Notes: a model not told the origin generated them from the sequence alone. Shown: positions 26,041-33,460, numbered from the stretch's first letter. The stretch: 64,000 nucleotides of DNA from Planktosalinus sp963977065 (GCA_963977065.1 CAXBNF010000013.1:15846-79845), one strand, 5' to 3'. Program-made: numbers and translations.

Positions 26041-26754
26041 ATGGAAAACAATTTTGAACAATACCAGCAGCCCAGAGTATTAGTAGCTCAGGCAGATCAA
26101 GCCGAGAGAGCTGGGTTTTACAGAAAGACCTATCAGCATGTCGCTTTATCTGTTTTGTCATTCATTTTAGTCGAAATGATTTTTTTAAAAATTGATCCCC
26201 TTGTGGAATTTATGTTATCGCTTACCCAAGGTTATTTATGGCTGGCATTATTGGGTGCATTTTGGCTGGCAACCAGTATGGCAGATAAGTTAGCGCACGA
26301 CCCAAGCCAAACAAAACAATATCTAGGCTTAGGGATTTATGTCGTTTTTTATGCCCTCATATTCATTCCATTACTATTCATTGCAATGTTTTATACAGAA
26401 GGAGGGATGACAATGATAAACCAGGCTGCAGTTGTAACTTTGGGACTTTTTACCGGACTCACAGCCGTGGTATTTATGACAAAAACAGACTTTTCATTCC
26501 TTAGAACCGCCATAACTGTTGGTGTGTTCATCGCGATGGGACTTATTGTTGCAGGTATTGTATTTGGATTTGACTTGGGCCTTTGGTTTTCTTTTGGAAT
26601 GGTGTTACTTGCAGGAGCCGCTATATTATACCAGACCTCCAAACTGAAATATGAATATGAAACTACACAATATGTGGGCGCTTCACTTGGACTTTTTGCA
26701 TCTTTAATGCTCCTGTTCTGGTATATCCTTCAGATTTTTATGAGTAGGGATTAA
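26041..26754 (+). CDS. Bax inhibitor-1/YccA family membrane protein
   Basis: 237 residues with seven predicted membrane helices beginning near residue 30 (YQHVALSVLSFILVEMIFLK). The helices have the conserved small-residue composition of the family (AAVVTLGLFTGLTAVVFMTK, FGMVLLAGAAILYQTSKLKY). Bacterial members are pH-gated calcium leak channels or FtsH-associated factors. It is between the TetR gene and the paa promoter and has no obvious role in phenylacetate degradation. Confidence 0.88.
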   Translation: MENNFEQYQQPRVLVAQADQAERAGFYRKTYQHVALSVLSFILVEMIFLKIDPLVEFMLSLTQGYLWLALLGAFWLATSMADKLAHDPSQTKQYLGLGIYVVFYALIFIPLLFIAMFYTEGGMTMINQAAVVTLGLFTGLTAVVFMTKTDFSFLRTAITVGVFIAMGLIVAGIVFGFDLGLWFSFGMVLLAGAAILYQTSKLKYEYETTQYVGASLGLFASLMLLFWYILQIFMSRD

Positions 26755-26774
26755 AATATTTTTTAAAATAAGCT

Positions 26775-26795
26775 CCCCTCTTCCTGGGAGAGGGG
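26775..26795. repeat. Palindromic repeat in the gap before paaE
   Basis: CCCCTCT pairs with AGAGGGG around a 7-base loop, followed by GTCACTGACGCTCAAAAGCT and a matching GGTGA further on. It has no T-run after it and resembles the family of interspersed palindromes in the paa cluster more than a terminator. It lies 21 bases after the Bax-inhibitor-like gene, so a terminating role is possible. Confidence 0.5.
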
Positions 26796-26845
26796 CCAGG
26801 GTCACTGACGCTCAAAAGCTTTAGCGACGGAGCGGTGATGACGAC

Positions 26846-26876
26846 TTGCATATTAAACTAACAATCGTTAGTTTTG
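26846..26876 (+). promoter_or_regulatory. paa promoter with overlapping TetR-type operator
   Basis: TTG at 26846-26848 and TAGTTTTG at 26869-26876 are separated by 20 bases, the classic Bacteroidota -33/-7 spacing. The dyad AAACTAACAATCGTTAGTTT (26855-26874) has 8-bp perfect arms and a 4-base centre. It fills the spacer and covers half of the -7 element, so a bound repressor would block RNA polymerase. Its core CTAACAATCGTTAG differs at one position from CnAACGnnCGTTnG, the pattern I recall for PaaR-type TetR proteins. The paaE ATG follows at 26910. Confidence 0.75.
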
Positions 26877-26909
26877 TAAAACTTCAGCAATAAGCTGGCA
26901 ATTAATCTT

Positions 26910-27983
26910 ATGGCAAAATTCCACAACATACGCGTAAAAGACGTTTATAAAGAAACCAAAGACTGCTCTGTCATCACTTTTGATGTACCTACAGCATTGC
27001 ATCACGAATTTAAATTCCGGCAAGGGCAGCACCTCACACTGCGTAAAATGATTGGTGGCGAAGACGTGCGCCGCACCTATTCGCTTTGCTCAAACCCTTC
27101 AGAAAAAGAATGGAAAGTAGCCGTAAAACAAATTTTTGAAGGTAAGTTTTCCACTTTTGTCAATAAGGAACTCAAAGCCGGTGATGAACTTGAAGTGATG
27201 GCACCCAGTGGGGAGTTTGGTGTAGATTGTGACCCATCATCACCAAAAAATTACATCGCCTTTGCAGCCGGAAGTGGAATCACGCCCGTGCTTTCGATGA
27301 TTAAAGCACACTTAAGCCAGGAGCCGGAAAGTACATTCAAACTCTTTTATTTGAATCGTAATTCAAAATCCATTATCTTTAAAGAGGAAATCGAACAGCT
27401 TAAAAATAAATACTTTGACCGTTTTCATATATTCTATTTCCTGACCAAGGAAAAGCGTGATATCGAGTTTTTAAACGGTCGCTTTGACAAACAAAAAATG
27501 GACGTGCTCACCAAAACGTTCATCGACATACAAGACACGGCACATTGCTTTATTTGCGGACCCGAGGAAATGATTTTCCTTATCCGTGATGAGTTGCAAA
27601 ACGCCGGACTGGACAAGAGCAAAATCCATTATGAACTCTTTGTTACCGGTCTTACAGAAGCCGATAAAGAGCGCGCCCAAAAAGCAATGGAGAGCCGGGT
27701 GCAAGGAACGCAAGTCACCATAATAGATGGCGGAAAAGAATTCCACTTTGTGATGAGTGATGAATATGACAATCTCCTGGATGGTGCACTCGTCGCCGGA
27801 GCTGATTTACCATTTGCCTGCAAAGGCGGTGTATGCAGCACCTGCAAATGCGAAATCAAAGACGGCACTGTAGCGATGAAGGTCAACTATGCATTAGATG
27901 AAAAAGAGGTCGCACAAAACCTGATATTAAGCTGCCAGGCGGTGCCAACATCAGATAAAATTGTATTAGACTTTGACGTCTAA
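26910..27983 (+). CDS. paaE: 1,2-phenylacetyl-CoA epoxidase reductase subunit PaaE
   Basis: 357 residues. A ferredoxin-NADP reductase-like half binds FAD (RRTYSLCSNP near residue 51) and NAD(P)H (AAGSGITPVLSMI, then CGPEEM). A C-terminal plant-type 2Fe-2S domain has CKGGVCSTC followed by a distal Cys in LSCQA. It passes electrons from NADPH to the di-iron centre of PaaA. It is first in the cluster, whereas in E. coli paaE follows paaABCD. The operator-bearing promoter is directly upstream. Confidence 0.95.
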   Translation: MAKFHNIRVKDVYKETKDCSVITFDVPTALHHEFKFRQGQHLTLRKMIGGEDVRRTYSLCSNPSEKEWKVAVKQIFEGKFSTFVNKELKAGDELEVMAPSGEFGVDCDPSSPKNYIAFAAGSGITPVLSMIKAHLSQEPESTFKLFYLNRNSKSIIFKEEIEQLKNKYFDRFHIFYFLTKEKRDIEFLNGRFDKQKMDVLTKTFIDIQDTAHCFICGPEEMIFLIRDELQNAGLDKSKIHYELFVTGLTEADKERAQKAMESRVQGTQVTIIDGGKEFHFVMSDEYDNLLDGALVAGADLPFACKGGVCSTCKCEIKDGTVAMKVNYALDEKEVAQNLILSCQAVPTSDKIVLDFDV

Positions 27984-27986
27984 CCA

Positions 27987-28030
27987 ATTCCCGCGAAGGC
28001 GGGAATCTCGTCGGTAACTAGACGAAATTT
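27987..28030 (+). repeat. Two-hairpin repeat, copy A (paaE/paaA gap)
   Basis: The head ATTCCCGCGAAGGCGGGAAT (27987-28006) is a 6-8 bp hairpin. The tail to 28030 contains TCGTC and GACGA, which form a second short hairpin. It starts a few bases after the paaE stop. The head fits the pattern ATTCCC-N8-GGGAAT, known as dRS3 in Neisseria. Confidence 0.8.
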
Positions 28031-28077
28031 TAATTCATAAAGAGTACATAATACTCACTACTTAATACCAAAAAGCT

Positions 28078-29058
28078 ATGAGCGAAAAAGAAATAAAAAA
28101 CACCTGGGCTGAGCAAAGTCGAAGTCTGGAACAAATTTTCGAAGCCAAAATAGCGCGCGACGAAAAAATTGAACCCAAAGACTGGATGCCCGAAAAGTAC
28201 CGTCAAACCCATATCAGGCAAATCTCACAACACGCCCATTCTGAAATTGTAGGGATGCTCCCTGAAGGTAACTGGATTACCCGTGCGCCATCTTTGCGCA
28301 GAAAAGTAGCCTTGTTGGCCAAAGTACAAGACGAAGCCGGCCACGGACTCTATCTTTATAGTGCTTGCGAAACCTTAGGCGTTTCAAGAGACGAACTCTA
28401 CGAGCAACTCCACACCGGAAAAGCCAAATACTCAAGTATCTTTAATTACCCCACATTAACCTGGGCAGATATGGGGGCCATTGGCTGGTTGGTTGATGGT
28501 GCTGCGATTATCAATCAGGTACCGTTGTGCAATACCTCTTTTGGACCCTATGCCCGTGCGATGGTCCGTGTGTGTAAGGAAGAAAGTTTCCATCAACGTC
28601 AAGGATATGAAATTATGCTTACCCTTTGCAATGGCACGCCTGAGCAAAAGGAAATGGCACAAGACGCCTTGAACCGCTGGTGGTGGCCGTCATTGATGAT
28701 GCTTGGGCCCACAGATGACGAATCTGTGCACACTGCACAATCCATGAAATGGAAGCTAAAGCGAAAAACAAACGACGAACTCCGTCAGCAGTTTATCGAC
28801 CAGACAGTACCCCAAGCAGATATACTGGGAATCACCATCCCGGATCCCGATTTAAAATGGAACGAAGAAACCGGTCATTATGACTTTGGTCCCATCGATT
28901 GGGACGAGTTCTGGCAAGTGGTAAAAGGCCACGGTCCCTGCAACAAAGAGCGTCTTTCAGCAAGAGTCAATGCCTGGAACAATGGAGAATGGGTGCGTGA
29001 TGCTGCAATGGCTTACGCCGAAAAGCAGGAAAATAAGAAAGTATCAAAAGCAAGTTAA
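28078..29058 (+). CDS. paaA: 1,2-phenylacetyl-CoA epoxidase catalytic subunit PaaA
   Basis: 326 residues. Ferritin-like di-iron oxygenase subunit that inserts one oxygen atom into the ring of phenylacetyl-CoA. Family motifs are present: PEGNWITRAPSLRRK, KVQDEAGHGLYLYSACETLG (first E..EAGH iron motif) and KEESFHQRQGYE (second). The N-terminus (TWAEQSRSLEQIF) contains a TTCGACTTTGCTCAGCC repeat word on the complementary strand, giving several residues not expected from the family. The core from DWMPEKYRQT on is standard. Confidence 0.97.
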   Translation: MSEKEIKNTWAEQSRSLEQIFEAKIARDEKIEPKDWMPEKYRQTHIRQISQHAHSEIVGMLPEGNWITRAPSLRRKVALLAKVQDEAGHGLYLYSACETLGVSRDELYEQLHTGKAKYSSIFNYPTLTWADMGAIGWLVDGAAIINQVPLCNTSFGPYARAMVRVCKEESFHQRQGYEIMLTLCNGTPEQKEMAQDALNRWWWPSLMMLGPTDDESVHTAQSMKWKLKRKTNDELRQQFIDQTVPQADILGITIPDPDLKWNEETGHYDFGPIDWDEFWQVVKGHGPCNKERLSARVNAWNNGEWVRDAAMAYAEKQENKKVSKAS

Positions 29059-29064
29059 TAAAAT

Positions 29065-29159
29065 GACTTAAGACGAAAGGACATAGGACGTAGGACCATA
29101 AGATGAGTCGAAAATTTTAGTCATACGTCAAAAGTCTTAAAGTAAAACGGTCTTAAGTC
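29065..29159. repeat. Gene-less imperfect inverted repeat between paaA and paaB
   Basis: GACTTAAGAC at 29065-29074 is matched by GTCTTAAGTC at 29150-29159. Between them are further mirrored words (GGACGTAGGACCATAAG against the complement of CATACGTCAAAAGTC). The 124-base gap has no reading frame of its own. It looks like another palindromic element, empty of any gene. Confidence 0.5.
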
Positions 29160-29182
29160 TAACATCTAAATTCTAAAATCTT

Positions 29183-29473
29183 ATGTCTGATAAAAAAAAC
29201 TGGCCCCTCTGGGAAGTCTTCGTAAGAAGCAAAAACGGATTGGAGCACCGTCACTTCGGTAGCCTTCACGCCGCCGATGCTGAAATGGCACTGGAAAACG
29301 CCCGAGATGTCTATACCCGACGCAATGAAGGCGTGAGCATTTGGGTAGTAGAATCCAAATACATCACCGCCTCCAACCCCGAAGAAAACGGCGAATTCTT
29401 TGAACCCGCCACAGACAAGGTGTACCGCCATCCCACTTTTTATGAGTTACCGGATGAATTGAAGCATATGTAA
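29183..29473 (+). CDS. paaB: 1,2-phenylacetyl-CoA epoxidase subunit PaaB
   Basis: 96 residues, typical for PaaB. Conserved features include NWPLWEVFVRSKNGLEHRHF, GSLHAADAEMALENARDVYT, and RRNEGVSIWVV. It bridges PaaAC heterodimers in the epoxidase complex. It lies 124 bases after paaA and is separated from paaC by a GIY-YIG gene and several repeats, an interruption of what is normally a tight paaABCD block. Confidence 0.96.
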   Translation: MSDKKNWPLWEVFVRSKNGLEHRHFGSLHAADAEMALENARDVYTRRNEGVSIWVVESKYITASNPEENGEFFEPATDKVYRHPTFYELPDELKHM

Positions 29474-29477
29474 CACA

Positions 29478-29518
29478 ATTCCCGCGAAGGCGGGAATCTC
29501 GTAATTATAAAGACAAAT
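29478..29518 (+). repeat. Two-hairpin repeat, copy B (after paaB)
   Basis: The head ATTCCCGCGAAGGCGGGAAT (29478-29497) is identical to copy A and is followed by the CTCGTAATTATAAAGACAAA tail. It begins four bases after the paaB stop. Confidence 0.8.
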
Positions 29519-29543
29519 TATTCTAAATTAAAGGATAATATTC

Positions 29544-29936
29544 ATGAACGACAGGTTAGATAATAACAGCATCAAGACTCCCACCTCCATGGGAGTATGG
29601 GTAGTCTACATAATGACAAACAAACCAAACGGAGTGCTTTATGTGGGTGTGACCGATGACATTGAATCAAGAGTACAAGAACATAAAAACAAGCTTTATA
29701 AAAACTCATTTACTGCAAAATTCAACTGTGACAAATTGGTTTATTTAGAAGAATTTGATAATGGTGCAGAAGCTGCAATTCGTGAAAAGCAATTGAAAAA
29801 ATGGAACCGCCAATGGAAAATTAATTTGATTGAAGAAATGAATCCGGGTTGGATGGATATAAGTATGAATTGGAGGAATGAGGATTTGATTTATAAAACA
29901 AAACTTTCCCACGTAGGCGGGAAACTCAGCAATTAA
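29544..29936 (+). CDS. GIY-YIG nuclease-domain protein, copy 1, inside the paa cluster
   Basis: 130 residues. The GIY-YIG motif appears as VVYIM...LYVGVTDDIESRVQEH near residue 20-45, with catalytic Arg in the IESRV helix and Glu in RIREKQ-like AAIREKQLKKW. The family is the small single-domain group related to UvrC nuclease domains. Its role outside repair is unknown. The first codons run through palindrome 29577-29596 (ACTCCCACCTCCATGGGAGT) and the last codons run through copy C, so both protein ends are made from repeat DNA. An internal ATG at 29589 (MGVWVVYIM) is an alternative start that removes most of the repeat-derived part. Confidence 0.82.
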   Translation: MNDRLDNNSIKTPTSMGVWVVYIMTNKPNGVLYVGVTDDIESRVQEHKNKLYKNSFTAKFNCDKLVYLEEFDNGAEAAIREKQLKKWNRQWKINLIEEMNPGWMDISMNWRNEDLIYKTKLSHVGGKLSN

Positions 29937-29990
29937 AAGACGAATTTCCAACACTCGCGAAGGCGGGTGTCTCGATATTCAAACGACGAA
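29905..29990 (+). repeat. Two-hairpin repeats, copies C and D in tandem
   Basis: Copy C has the head TTTCCCACGTAGGCGGGAAA (29905-29924) and a tail ending GACGAATTT. Copy D has the head ACACTCGCGAAGGCGGGTGT (29951-29970) and a tail with CTCGATATTCAAACGACGAA. Copies A to D have different arm sequences but keep pairing: ATTCCC/GGGAAT, TTTCCC/GGGAAA, ACACTC/GGGTGT, the last with one G-U pair. Compensatory change points to selection on structure. Confidence 0.8.
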
Positions 29991-30049
29991 ATATTAAAAT
30001 ATATAAAGTGACTATTGATACATCATATTAAATTAAAATAAGCGTATCT

Positions 30050-30838
30050 ATGAATAAATTGAAAAATATGGATTCAAAAGAACGAGATTCCCGCTTTCGC
30101 GGGAATTATATACTAGAAATCGCCGACAACTCCCTCATCCTAGGCCAACGCCTCGGTGAACTCTGCGGTCACGGACCCAGTCTGGAAACTGATATTGCCC
30201 TCACCAATATGTCGCTTGATCTTTTTGGACAGGTGCGGAGTTATTACCAATATATTGCCCAACTTTCCGGTGAAGATAAAACCGAAGATGACATCGCTTT
30301 TCTGCGTTTAGAACGTGATTACAAAAACGTCCTACTGGTAGAACAACCCAACACCGATTTTGGTTATGTCATCACCCGTCAGTATTTCTTTGATGTATTT
30401 CACTTGATGCTGATGCAACATTTGCAATATAGTAAAGATGAGACCCTTTCGGCCATAGCAAAAAAGGGAATTAAAGAAGTGAGCTACCACAAACGCTTTT
30501 CAGGCGACTGGTTAAAACGCCTTGGGGACGGTACTGAAGAAAGTCATCAACGTGTCCAAAAAGCCGTTAACGATCTGTGGCCGTACACCAACGAACTCTT
30601 TGAAATGACTGAAGCCGCTAAAGCTGCCGTAGAAGCGGGAGTAGGTGTAGATGCAAGTCAGTTAAAAGAAGCCTATTACAAAGAAGTTAGCGAACTTTTA
30701 AAAGAAGCCACATTAGAAGTTCCGGAAAGGAAGTATTTCCACAAAGGCGGAAAACAAGGCGTGCACACCGAGCATATGGGCTATATTTTAGCAGATATGC
30801 AATTCATGCAACGTACTTATCCCGGAATGAAATGGTAA
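30050..30838 (+). CDS. paaC: 1,2-phenylacetyl-CoA epoxidase structural subunit PaaC
   Basis: 262 residues. Non-catalytic ferritin-like partner of PaaA. The family signature NSLILGQRLGELCGHGP, DIALTNMSLDLFGQVRSYYQ is near the N-terminus, and HKRFSGDWLKRLGDGTEES follows. The first 20 residues (MNKLKNMDSKERDSRFRGNY) are encoded by a reverse-oriented copy of the interspersed repeat. The family core begins at about YILEIADN, so the start must lie upstream of or within the repeat, at ATG 30050 or 30068. Confidence 0.94.
   Translation: MNKLKNMDSKERDSRFRGNYILEIADNSLILGQRLGELCGHGPSLETDIALTNMSLDLFGQVRSYYQYIAQLSGEDKTEDDIAFLRLERDYKNVLLVEQPNTDFGYVITRQYFFDVFHLMLMQHLQYSKDETLSAIAKKGIKEVSYHKRFSGDWLKRLGDGTEESHQRVQKAVNDLWPYTNELFEMTEAAKAAVEAGVGVDASQLKEAYYKEVSELLKEATLEVPERKYFHKGGKQGVHTEHMGYILADMQFMQRTYPGMKW
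30066..30106 (-). repeat. Two-hairpin repeat in reverse, inside the paaC reading frame
   Basis: The head ATTCCCGCTTTCGCGGGAAT (30087-30106) is a perfect 8-bp hairpin around TTTC, and on the minus strand it is followed by CTCGTTCTTTTGAAT, matching the family tail. It encodes DSRFRGN in PaaC. Confidence 0.75.
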
Positions 30839-30841
30839 CAA

Positions 30842-30898
30842 ACACCCGCGCGGTCACTGAGCTTGTCGAAGTGAAGGCGGGTGTCTCGTAATGTAAAA
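30842..30898 (+). repeat. Two-hairpin repeat copy E with a second repeat inserted in its loop
   Basis: The outer arms ACACCCGCG (30842-30850) and GGCGGGTGT (30876-30884) match copy D, and the tail CTCGTAATGTAAAAACGA follows. Between them sits a 23-base insert, 30851-30873, ending in CACTGAGCTTGTCGAAGTG. Copy D has GCGAAGG where copy E has GCG, the insert, then AAGG, so the insertion point is clear. Confidence 0.78.
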
Positions 30899-30916
30899 AC
30901 GAAAATATAAATCTCA

Positions 30917-31420
30917 TTGACAAAATCTATAACACATATCAACCCAAAACTCCTCGAGATCCTTAAGTCGGTACCCGATCCTGAAATCCCGGTTCTGACC
31001 ATAGTTGATCTGGGTGTGGTGCGTGAAGCTGCCATTTTGGATGACGGTTCAGTGGAAGTAAAAATCACGCCTACATACAGCGGTTGTCCCGCAATGGATG
31101 TTATTGGTGATGATATAGTCACCGCTTTCGCGAAAGCGGGAATGAAAGCCAAAGTCAAACTCGTCCTTTCCCCGGCATGGAGTACAGATATGATTTCGGA
31201 AGAAGGCAGGGCAGCACTTGAAAAATATGGAATTGCCGCTCCGCTTGATGCTACGGCAGACAAGGAAGCGCTTTTAGGAAACAAAAAACTGGTAAAATGC
31301 CCGCAATGCGGTTCAAAAAATACCGAATTAGTCAGCCAGTTTGGCTCCACGGCTTGCAAAGCACAGTTTAAATGTAATGATTGTTTAGAGCCGTTTGACT
31401 ATTTTAAATGCTTAACATAA
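30917..31420 (+). CDS. paaD: PaaD, iron-sulphur maturation factor of the epoxidase
   Basis: 167 residues. N-terminal MIP18/SufT-like domain (VPDPEIPVLTIVDLGVVREA, then PTYSGCPAMDVIG) and a C-terminal zinc-ribbon-like CPQCGS...CNDC. PaaD is needed for Fe-S or di-iron assembly of the epoxidase. No ATG exists between the preceding in-frame stop (30908-30910) and the conserved region, so TTG at 30917 is the likely start. The stop at 31418-31420 overlaps repeat copy F, and a perfect 18-bp palindrome lies inside the gene at the peptide TAFAKAGM. Confidence 0.93.
   Translation: MTKSITHINPKLLEILKSVPDPEIPVLTIVDLGVVREAAILDDGSVEVKITPTYSGCPAMDVIGDDIVTAFAKAGMKAKVKLVLSPAWSTDMISEEGRAALEKYGIAAPLDATADKEALLGNKKLVKCPQCGSKNTELVSQFGSTACKAQFKCNDCLEPFDYFKCLT
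31122..31139. repeat. Perfect 18-bp palindrome inside paaD
   Basis: CCGCTTTCGCGAAAGCGG followed by GAAT. It shares the CCCGCTTTCGCG core of the interspersed family and encodes TAFAKAG. It may be a repeat-derived insertion or a chance coding palindrome. Confidence 0.45.
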
Positions 31421-31460
31421 TCCTCGCGAATGCGGGGATCTCATCATTCAAATGATAAAA
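31420..31460 (+). repeat. Two-hairpin repeat, copy F (paaD/paaG gap)
   Basis: The head ATCCTCGCGAATGCGGGGAT (31420-31439) has arms ATCCTC/GGGGAT with one G-U pair, at the same position as in copy D. The tail ATCATTCAAATGAT forms the second hairpin with its own changed but matching arms. Confidence 0.78.
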
Positions 31461-31474
31461 TTGAATTAAGAAAT

Positions 31475-32254
31475 ATGAACTCAATTACCACTCACCAAAA
31501 AAACAACCTCGCCATCATTACTCTCAACCGTCCGGAAGTATTTAACAGCTTCAACCGCGAGATGGCTTTGGCATTACAAAAAGCACTGGATGATTGCGCT
31601 TCAAATCAAGAAGTGAGAGCGATCCTCCTCACCGGAAGCGGCAAAGCCTTTTGTGCAGGCCAGGATTTAAAAGAAGTCACCAGTCCCGAGTTGAATCCCG
31701 GGTTCAAAGCCATTTTAGACGAACATTACAATCCCATTATTTCGAGAATCCGAAATATGGAGAAGCCAGTTGTTGCCGGTGTCAACGGGGTCGCTGCCGG
31801 CGCAGGTGCTAACATTGCACTTTCCTGTGATGTGGTGGTAGCTTCAGAAGCGGCAAGTTTTATTCAGGCGTTCAGTAAAATTGGGTTGATTCCTGATAGT
31901 GCGGGGACGTTCTTTTTACCCAGGTTAATTGGTTTTCAAAAGGCTTCAGCCTTAATGATGCTGGGTGATAAAATTTCAGCGGAAGAAGCTGAAAAACTTG
32001 GGATGGTGTATAAAGTCTTTTCCGCTGAAACCTTTATGGAGGAAGCCCAAAAAATAGCCGAAACACTTTCAAAAATGCCAACCTACGGACTCGCATTGAC
32101 CAAAAAAGCATTAAATGCATCGATGCAAAACAATCTTGAAGACCAACTTGCATTAGAGTCAAAATATCAGATAGAAGCCGCACAAACCGATGATTACAAT
32201 GAAGGCGTTAACGCATTTATAGAAAAAAGAAATCCTAAATTTATCGGGAAATAA
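31475..32254 (+). CDS. paaG: 1,2-epoxyphenylacetyl-CoA isomerase PaaG
   Basis: 259 residues from ATG 31475. A longer frame from 31430 begins within repeat copy F and is rejected. Crotonase fold: AFCAGQDLKEV, GVNGVAAGAGANIALSCDVV and AFSKIGLIPDSAGTFFLPR, closely following E. coli PaaG, including the D of IPD and the lack of the hydratase Glu pair. It converts the ring epoxide to oxepin-CoA and can also shift double bonds. The C-terminus EGVNAFIEKRNPKFIGK is typical. Confidence 0.93.
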   Translation: MNSITTHQKNNLAIITLNRPEVFNSFNREMALALQKALDDCASNQEVRAILLTGSGKAFCAGQDLKEVTSPELNPGFKAILDEHYNPIISRIRNMEKPVVAGVNGVAAGAGANIALSCDVVVASEAASFIQAFSKIGLIPDSAGTFFLPRLIGFQKASALMMLGDKISAEEAEKLGMVYKVFSAETFMEEAQKIAETLSKMPTYGLALTKKALNASMQNNLEDQLALESKYQIEAAQTDDYNEGVNAFIEKRNPKFIGK

Positions 32255-32308
32255 AGACTAAGATGTAAAGGCGCAACATATGACGCCTCAACCAAAACTA
32301 AATCAACA

Positions 32309-33460
32309 ATGAGAATTGCAATAATAGGATCTGGAACCATGGGAAGTGGCATCGCACAAGTAGCTGCCACCGCAGGATGTTCTGTGAAAGTATATGACAC
32401 CAATCAAGCAGCTTTAGAAAAAAGTAAAACGGCTTTGGAAAAAGTACTAACACGTTTAGTAGAAAAAAATTACATAGGAGAAACCGAAAAAAACCTCATT
32501 CAAAGCAGGATTTCCTATGTTGGAAACCTAAAAGACCTCGCCGATGCCGATTTAACCATCGAAGCCATCATTGAAAATGCCGAAATCAAACAAAAAGTCT
32601 TTTCCGAACTGGAAAGCTACCAGTCTGATGATGCTATTATCGCTTCAAACACTTCCTCACTTTCCATCGCATCACTGGCAGCATCTCTAAAAAAGCCGGA
32701 GCGGTTTATCGGAATCCATTTTTTCAACCCTGCACCTTTGATGCCTTTGGTTGAGATCATTCCGGCGATTCAAACTTCTGAAGAGGTGAGAAATAAAGTG
32801 GTTAAAATCATTGAAGACTGGAAAAAAATTGGGGTTTTGGTCAAAGACACTCCGGGCTTTATCGTTAACCGCGTGGCACGTCCCTTTTATGGCGAAGCTT
32901 TACGCATTTACGAAGAAGGAATTGCAGATTTTGCCACAATCGACTGGGCGATGAAAGAAATCGGTGGTTTCCGTATGGGACCTTTTGAACTGATGGATTT
33001 TATTGGAAACGACGTCAATTATACCGTTACTGAAACTGTTTTTACCGCCTTCTATTTCGACCCAAGATACAAACCTGCATTCACTCAAAAACGCTTTGCC
33101 GAAGCCGGATATTTGGGAAGAAAATCAGGCAGGGGGTATTATAATTATGCTGAAAACGCTAACAATCCCGAGCCCAATAGAGATCAAAAATTAGGACATG
33201 AAATAGTTGAACGCATTCTAGTCATGCTCATCAACGAAGCCGCCGATGCACTGTTTTTAAACATCGCTTCTGCGAAAGATATTGATCTTGCAATGACCAA
33301 AGGGGTAAATTATCCAAAAGGCCTTCTCGCCTGGGCAAACGAAAAAAGCATCGACTGGTGTGTTGAAAAAATGGACGCGCTTTATGATGAATACCGTGAA
33401 GACAGATATCGATGTAGTCCGCTTCTGAGGAAAATGAGAAGGGAAAGTAAAGTATTTTAG
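32309..33460 (+). CDS. paaH: 3-hydroxyadipyl-CoA dehydrogenase PaaH
   Basis: 383 residues. Rossmann NAD-binding motif GSGTMGSGIAQVAATAGC at 7-24, the ASNTSSLSI segment and the catalytic His of GIHFFNPAPLMPLVEI, followed by the all-alpha C-terminal domain (GFIVNRVARPFYGEALRIYE). It oxidises 3-hydroxyadipyl-CoA to the 3-oxo product cleaved by PaaJ. The 54-base gap before it carries a weak hairpin (AGGCG...CGCCT at about 32269-32288). Confidence 0.93.
   Translation: MRIAIIGSGTMGSGIAQVAATAGCSVKVYDTNQAALEKSKTALEKVLTRLVEKNYIGETEKNLIQSRISYVGNLKDLADADLTIEAIIENAEIKQKVFSELESYQSDDAIIASNTSSLSIASLAASLKKPERFIGIHFFNPAPLMPLVEIIPAIQTSEEVRNKVVKIIEDWKKIGVLVKDTPGFIVNRVARPFYGEALRIYEEGIADFATIDWAMKEIGGFRMGPFELMDFIGNDVNYTVTETVFTAFYFDPRYKPAFTQKRFAEAGYLGRKSGRGYYNYAENANNPEPNRDQKLGHEIVERILVMLINEAADALFLNIASAKDIDLAMTKGVNYPKGLLAWANEKSIDWCVEKMDALYDEYREDRYRCSPLLRKMRRESKVF

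Noticed and set aside
26775..26795. Intrinsic terminator of the Bax-inhibitor-like gene
   Set aside because: The stem is present but no T-run follows, and it belongs to a GC-rich repeat-like block; listed as a repeat.
29478..31460. Regularly spaced palindromes that might suggest a CRISPR array
   Set aside because: Copies are separated by whole genes, differ in sequence and orientation, and have no uniform spacers or cas genes nearby.
31430..31474. N-terminal extension of PaaG
   Set aside because: It reads through repeat copy F and gives residues (RGSHHSNDKIELRN) unlike the family. ATG 31475 is standard.
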